Source: Micromonospora sp. WMMD961 (GTDB lineage: Bacteria > Actinomycetota > Actinomycetes > Mycobacteriales > Micromonosporaceae). Taken from it: 64,000 nt of DNA. Both the position numbers and the translations under genes were made by a program. The stretch covers positions 5,429,501-5,493,500 of the forward strand of contig NZ_JARUBJ010000002.1 of NCBI RefSeq assembly GCF_029626145.1. Direction: 5' to 3'. The notes beneath the pieces were generated by a model that saw nothing but the letters and a program-made list of their open reading frames with translations, was not told the origin of the DNA and did not search any database. Positions 61,060 to 64,000 of the stretch are shown in pieces (position 1 is the first letter of the stretch; the number at the start of each line of letters is the position of its first letter).

Positions 61060-62874
61060 GTGCGCGAGTTCTCCGTCCCGCCGATCGTCACCGTTGGCGA
61101 CTCGGCCAACCTCACCGATCCGGTCTGGGACAACGCCGAGGTCGCGCCCGACGCCGTCCAGTTCGCCCGCCCCGTCCCGGGCGCCGACGGCTCCGTCACC
61201 ACCTGGACCGAGGTGACCTGCCTCCAGTTCCGCGACGAGGTGGCCGCCGTGGCCCGCGGGCTGGTCGCCGCCGGCATCGAGCCGGGCGTCCGGGTCGGCC
61301 TGATGAGCCGCACCCGCTACGAGTGGACGCTGCTGGACTACGCCATCTGGGCCGTCGGCGCGGTCACCGTGCCGATCTACGAGACGTCCAGCGCCGAACA
61401 GGCCGCCTGGATCCTCGAGGATTCCAACGCGGTAGGCGTCCTCGTGGAGACGGAGGCGCACGCCGCCCTGGTCGCCGGTGTCCGGCACCGACTGCCCGAG
61501 CTCGACCACGTCTGGCAGATCGACGGCGGCGCGGTCGACGAGCTGGTCGCGACCGGCGCCGAGGTCGAGCTGGCCGAGGTGGAGCGGCGACGCAGGGCCG
61601 TCCGCGCCGGCGACCTGGCCACGATCATCTACACCAGCGGCACCACCGGCCGACCCAAGGGCTGTGTGCTCACCCACCGCAACATGTACGCCGACATCGC
61701 CAACGCGGTGCCGGTGCTGCCGAACCTCTTCAACGCCGGCGCGACCACCCTGCTGTTCCTCCCCCTGGCGCATGCCTTCGCCCGGCTGATCCAGATCGGC
61801 GTCGTGCAGGCGCGCGCCACCATGGCCCACTGCGCCGACACCAAGAACCTGGTCGCCGAGCTGCAGGCGTTCCGGCCGACCTTCGTGCTCTCCGTACCCC
61901 GGGTGTTCGAGAAGGTCTACAACGCGGCCAAGCAGAAGGCCGAGGCGGACGGCAAGGGCGGCATCTTCGCCCGCGCGGAGCAGGTCGCCATCGCGTACAG
62001 CGAGGCCCTGGAGACCCCGGGCGGACCTGGCCTGGCGCTGCGCGCCCAGCACGTGGTCTTCGACCGGTTGGTCTACCGCAAGCTGCGCGCCGCGCTCGGC
62101 GGGCGGTGCCGGGACGCGATCTCCGGCGGCGCGCCGCTCGGCGCGCGGCTCGGGCACTTCTTCCGCGGTATCGGCGTGACGGTCCTGGAGGGCTACGGCC
62201 TCACCGAGACCTCGCCCGCCGCCGCGGCGAACCTCCCCACCGGCACCCGGATCGGCACCGTCGGTCGCCCGCTGCCCGGAGTGACCGTCCGCATCGAGGA
62301 CGACGGCGAGATCCTGATCTCCGGCGAGCTGGTCTTCCAGGGTTACTGGCGCAACGAGACGGCGACCGCCGAGACGATCAGCGCCGACGGCTGGTTCCGC
62401 ACCGGTGACCTGGGCAACCTCGACTCGGACGGCTACCTGAGCATCACCGGCCGCAAGAAGGAGCTGATCGTCACCGCCGGCGGCAAGAACGTCGCCCCGG
62501 CGGTGCTGGAGGACCTGGTCCGGGCGCACCCGTTGATCAGCCAGTGTGTCGTGGTCGGTGACGGCAAACCGTTCATCGCGGCACTCGTCACGGTCGACGA
62601 GGAGGCGCTGCCGACCTGGCTGGAGGGCACCGGCCTGCCCGCCGACACCTCCGTCGAGCAACTGCGTGAGCACGAGGGCCTGCGCAGCGAGATCCAGGCC
62701 GCGATCGACACCGCGAACCAGGCCGTCTCCAAGGCCGAGGCGATCAAGGTGTTCCGGGTCCTGCCCCACGACTTCACCGAGGCGACCGGCGAGTTGACCC
62801 CGTCGCTCAAGGTCAAGCGCCAGGTTGTCCACAAGACGTACGCGGCGGAGATCGCCGATATCTACCGAGGCTGA
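61060..62874 (+). CDS. Long-chain fatty acid-CoA/AMP ligase (FadD15-like)
   Basis: 604 aa adenylate-forming enzyme that activates fatty acids. A3/P-loop TIIYTSGTTGRPKGCVLTHR, A5 GITVLEGYGLTETSPAAAAN-like (GYGLTETSPAA), A7 GWFRTGDLGNLDSDGYLSIT, A8 GRKKELIVTAGGKNVAPAVL and the catalytic Lys in TPSLKVKRQVVHKTYAAEI. GTG 61060 has AAGGAG 5 nt upstream; GTG 61054 is also in frame. Position beside the SRPBCC gene matches M. tuberculosis fadD15. Confidence 0.93.
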   Translation: MREFSVPPIVTVGDSANLTDPVWDNAEVAPDAVQFARPVPGADGSVTTWTEVTCLQFRDEVAAVARGLVAAGIEPGVRVGLMSRTRYEWTLLDYAIWAVGAVTVPIYETSSAEQAAWILEDSNAVGVLVETEAHAALVAGVRHRLPELDHVWQIDGGAVDELVATGAEVELAEVERRRRAVRAGDLATIIYTSGTTGRPKGCVLTHRNMYADIANAVPVLPNLFNAGATTLLFLPLAHAFARLIQIGVVQARATMAHCADTKNLVAELQAFRPTFVLSVPRVFEKVYNAAKQKAEADGKGGIFARAEQVAIAYSEALETPGGPGLALRAQHVVFDRLVYRKLRAALGGRCRDAISGGAPLGARLGHFFRGIGVTVLEGYGLTETSPAAAANLPTGTRIGTVGRPLPGVTVRIEDDGEILISGELVFQGYWRNETATAETISADGWFRTGDLGNLDSDGYLSITGRKKELIVTAGGKNVAPAVLEDLVRAHPLISQCVVVGDGKPFIAALVTVDEEALPTWLEGTGLPADTSVEQLREHEGLRSEIQAAIDTANQAVSKAEAIKVFRVLPHDFTEATGELTPSLKVKRQVVHKTYAAEIADIYRG

Positions 62875-62888
62875 CTACCATCCGTCAC

Positions 62889-64000
62889 GTGCCCGCATCC
62901 ACAGCCACCGCACCACACCCGCATCCCCTCGCCGCGGCCGCTCGCCTGGTGATGCTGGCGCTGATCGCCGTCCTGACCCTGTTCGCCACCCGCGACGTCG
63001 CCCAGCTGTGGTGGATCGCCTTGCTGGCGGTGGCCGGGCTGCCGTCCCTGCTGGCCCCCCAGCACCGGCTGATCGCGCCGCTGAGCAGGGTGGCGGAGGT
63101 GGTGGTGCTGGGTCTGGCCGCGAGCCACGTGGCGGCGGTCGCGTCGATCGGCGGCACGGTCGGCGGGCTCGGCGCCTCGGCGATACTGCCCTACCTGGCG
63201 GTCCCGGTGACCGTCACCGCGCTGCGCCGACGCTTTCGTGAGGGCACCGCCCTGCTCGCGGTCACCGCCGCCACTCTGCTGGCCAGCGGCGCCCTGACCC
63301 GGGTCGGCGGAGGAATCCAGCTCGGCCAGCCGGGTTACCTCGCGGTCTGCGCGCAGTGGCTGATCCTGGCGGCGCTCGGGCTCTACGCCGCCGGCACCCT
63401 GCACCGGGTGATGGCGGTCCGCGGCGAGGGCAAACCCCAGCCGTACGCCGAGGCCACCCGACTGCTGACCCAGCTGCGGACGGTGGCCCGGCAGTTGCCC
63501 GGCGCCACCCTCGACCCGGGAGGCATCTCCGAGCACCTGCTGGAGGAGTTGCGCACGGTGGCCCAGGCCGACCGGGGCGCGGTGCTGTCGGCCAGTGGCG
63601 GCGGCCGGCTCGTGGTGCTCGCCCAGGCCGGCGTCGACCGGGTGGACTGGGAGACGACGTTGGACGCGGACTCGGCGATCGCCGACGCCTGGGCCAGCCA
63701 GCAGGCCACGACGGCCGCGCGGTCACAGTCGCGCTCGCACCGTGGCGGTGACGTGTCCGCGCTGATCGTCCCGCTGGTCGCCGGGGTACGCACGGTGGGA
63801 CTGGTGGTGCTGGAGGCGGACGCCGCGCAGGCGTACCCGCCGCCGGTGGTGTCCCGGGTGACCGCGCTGACCCGCCCGGCCGCGCTGCGGCTGGAGGCGG
63901 CGCTGCTGTTCGACGAGGTCCGTTCGCTGGCCACCAACGAGGAGCGGCAGCGGCTGGCCCGGGAGATCCACGACGGGGTGGCACAGGAGTTGGTGATGGT
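62889..64000 (+). CDS. Sensor histidine kinase, N-terminal part
   Basis: At least 370 codons; cut by the window end. The N-terminus has about six hydrophobic segments (LVMLALIAVLTLFATRDVAQ, LWWIALLAVAGLPSLLAP and others), then a coupling region and a GAF-like domain about 215-345 (LLEELRTVAQADRGAVLSAS). The last residues read LAREIHDGVAQELVM, the phosphoacceptor His of the HisKA_3 (NarL-partner) type. TACCAT at 62876-62881 stands 7 nt before the GTG, overlapping the ligase stop, so it is probably a separate leaderless transcript. Confidence 0.9.
   Translation, partial: MPASTATAPHPHPLAAAARLVMLALIAVLTLFATRDVAQLWWIALLAVAGLPSLLAPQHRLIAPLSRVAEVVVLGLAASHVAAVASIGGTVGGLGASAILPYLAVPVTVTALRRRFREGTALLAVTAATLLASGALTRVGGGIQLGQPGYLAVCAQWLILAALGLYAAGTLHRVMAVRGEGKPQPYAEATRLLTQLRTVARQLPGATLDPGGISEHLLEELRTVAQADRGAVLSASGGGRLVVLAQAGVDRVDWETTLDADSAIADAWASQQATTAARSQSRSHRGGDVSALIVPLVAGVRTVGLVVLEADAAQAYPPPVVSRVTALTRPAALRLEAALLFDEVRSLATNEERQRLAREIHDGVAQELVM

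Overview
The base composition (about 70-75 % G+C in most genes), frequent GTG starts, leaderless promoters and the gene families present point to a Micromonosporaceae-type actinobacterium, most likely Micromonospora or a close relative. This is inference from family content; no database was searched. The window is chromosomal. I see no insertion sequence, phage, CRISPR array, tRNA or rRNA gene.

1-9.7 kb is DNA-damage tolerance: the start of dinB, a phosphodiesterase and a methyltransferase, then a leftward SOS mutasome unit (HEPN-domain gene, imuA', imuB, dnaE2) with two LexA-type boxes and two strong hairpins in front of it. 9.7-14.5 kb is a tightly overlapping rightward carotenoid operon (CrtA-like, GNAT, CruF, CruG, CrtI/CrtD-like). 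Together with the prenyl diphosphate synthase at 16.8 kb it could build a hydroxylated, glycosylated carotenoid. 14.5-24.1 kb holds metF, idsA, an Rv2175c-like DNA-binding protein, a PknL-like PASTA kinase, nfo, a threonine aldolase and aroG. As I recall the M. tuberculosis map, this order and orientation matches Rv2172c-Rv2178c. The same backbone reappears as RNase AS (35.6 kb), a PlsC-type acyltransferase (41.0 kb), an SRPBCC protein (60.4 kb) and a FadD15-like ligase (61.1 kb), with other blocks inserted between.

Inserted block 24.2-34.9 kb carries a secreted chitinase with a good promoter and operator candidate, glutathione peroxidase, a GT87 mannosyltransferase-type enzyme, a DUF4397 and class F sortase pair, proC, and a phosphofructokinase with the residue signature of the pyrophosphate-dependent enzymes. 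36.4-41.0 kb carries a Crp-type regulator and a very large cyclase/AAA/TPR protein with a zinc-ribbon front end whose start codon is unclear.

41.7-52.8 kb is the most unusual part: an approximately 2,510-residue secreted RHS/YD-repeat protein with a variable basic C-terminal domain. It is followed after 38 bp by a small membrane protein and then by a decayed paralogue, an acidic orphan of lower G+C, and a 73-bp relic of the RHS start with a stop codon. Another paralogue of the membrane protein lies upstream of the RHS gene. The pattern fits a polymorphic toxin locus with candidate immunity genes and the fossil of a second cassette.

52.8-64 kb returns to housekeeping: otsA, an alpha/beta hydrolase lacking its nucleophile serine, a flavin monooxygenase, a ROK glucokinase with an endonuclease-family partner, the acyl-CoA ligase, and the front of a sensor histidine kinase cut by the window end. 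Many genes have a TANNNT hexamer 6-8 nt before the start codon, so leaderless transcription looks common, and I used this to choose several starts.
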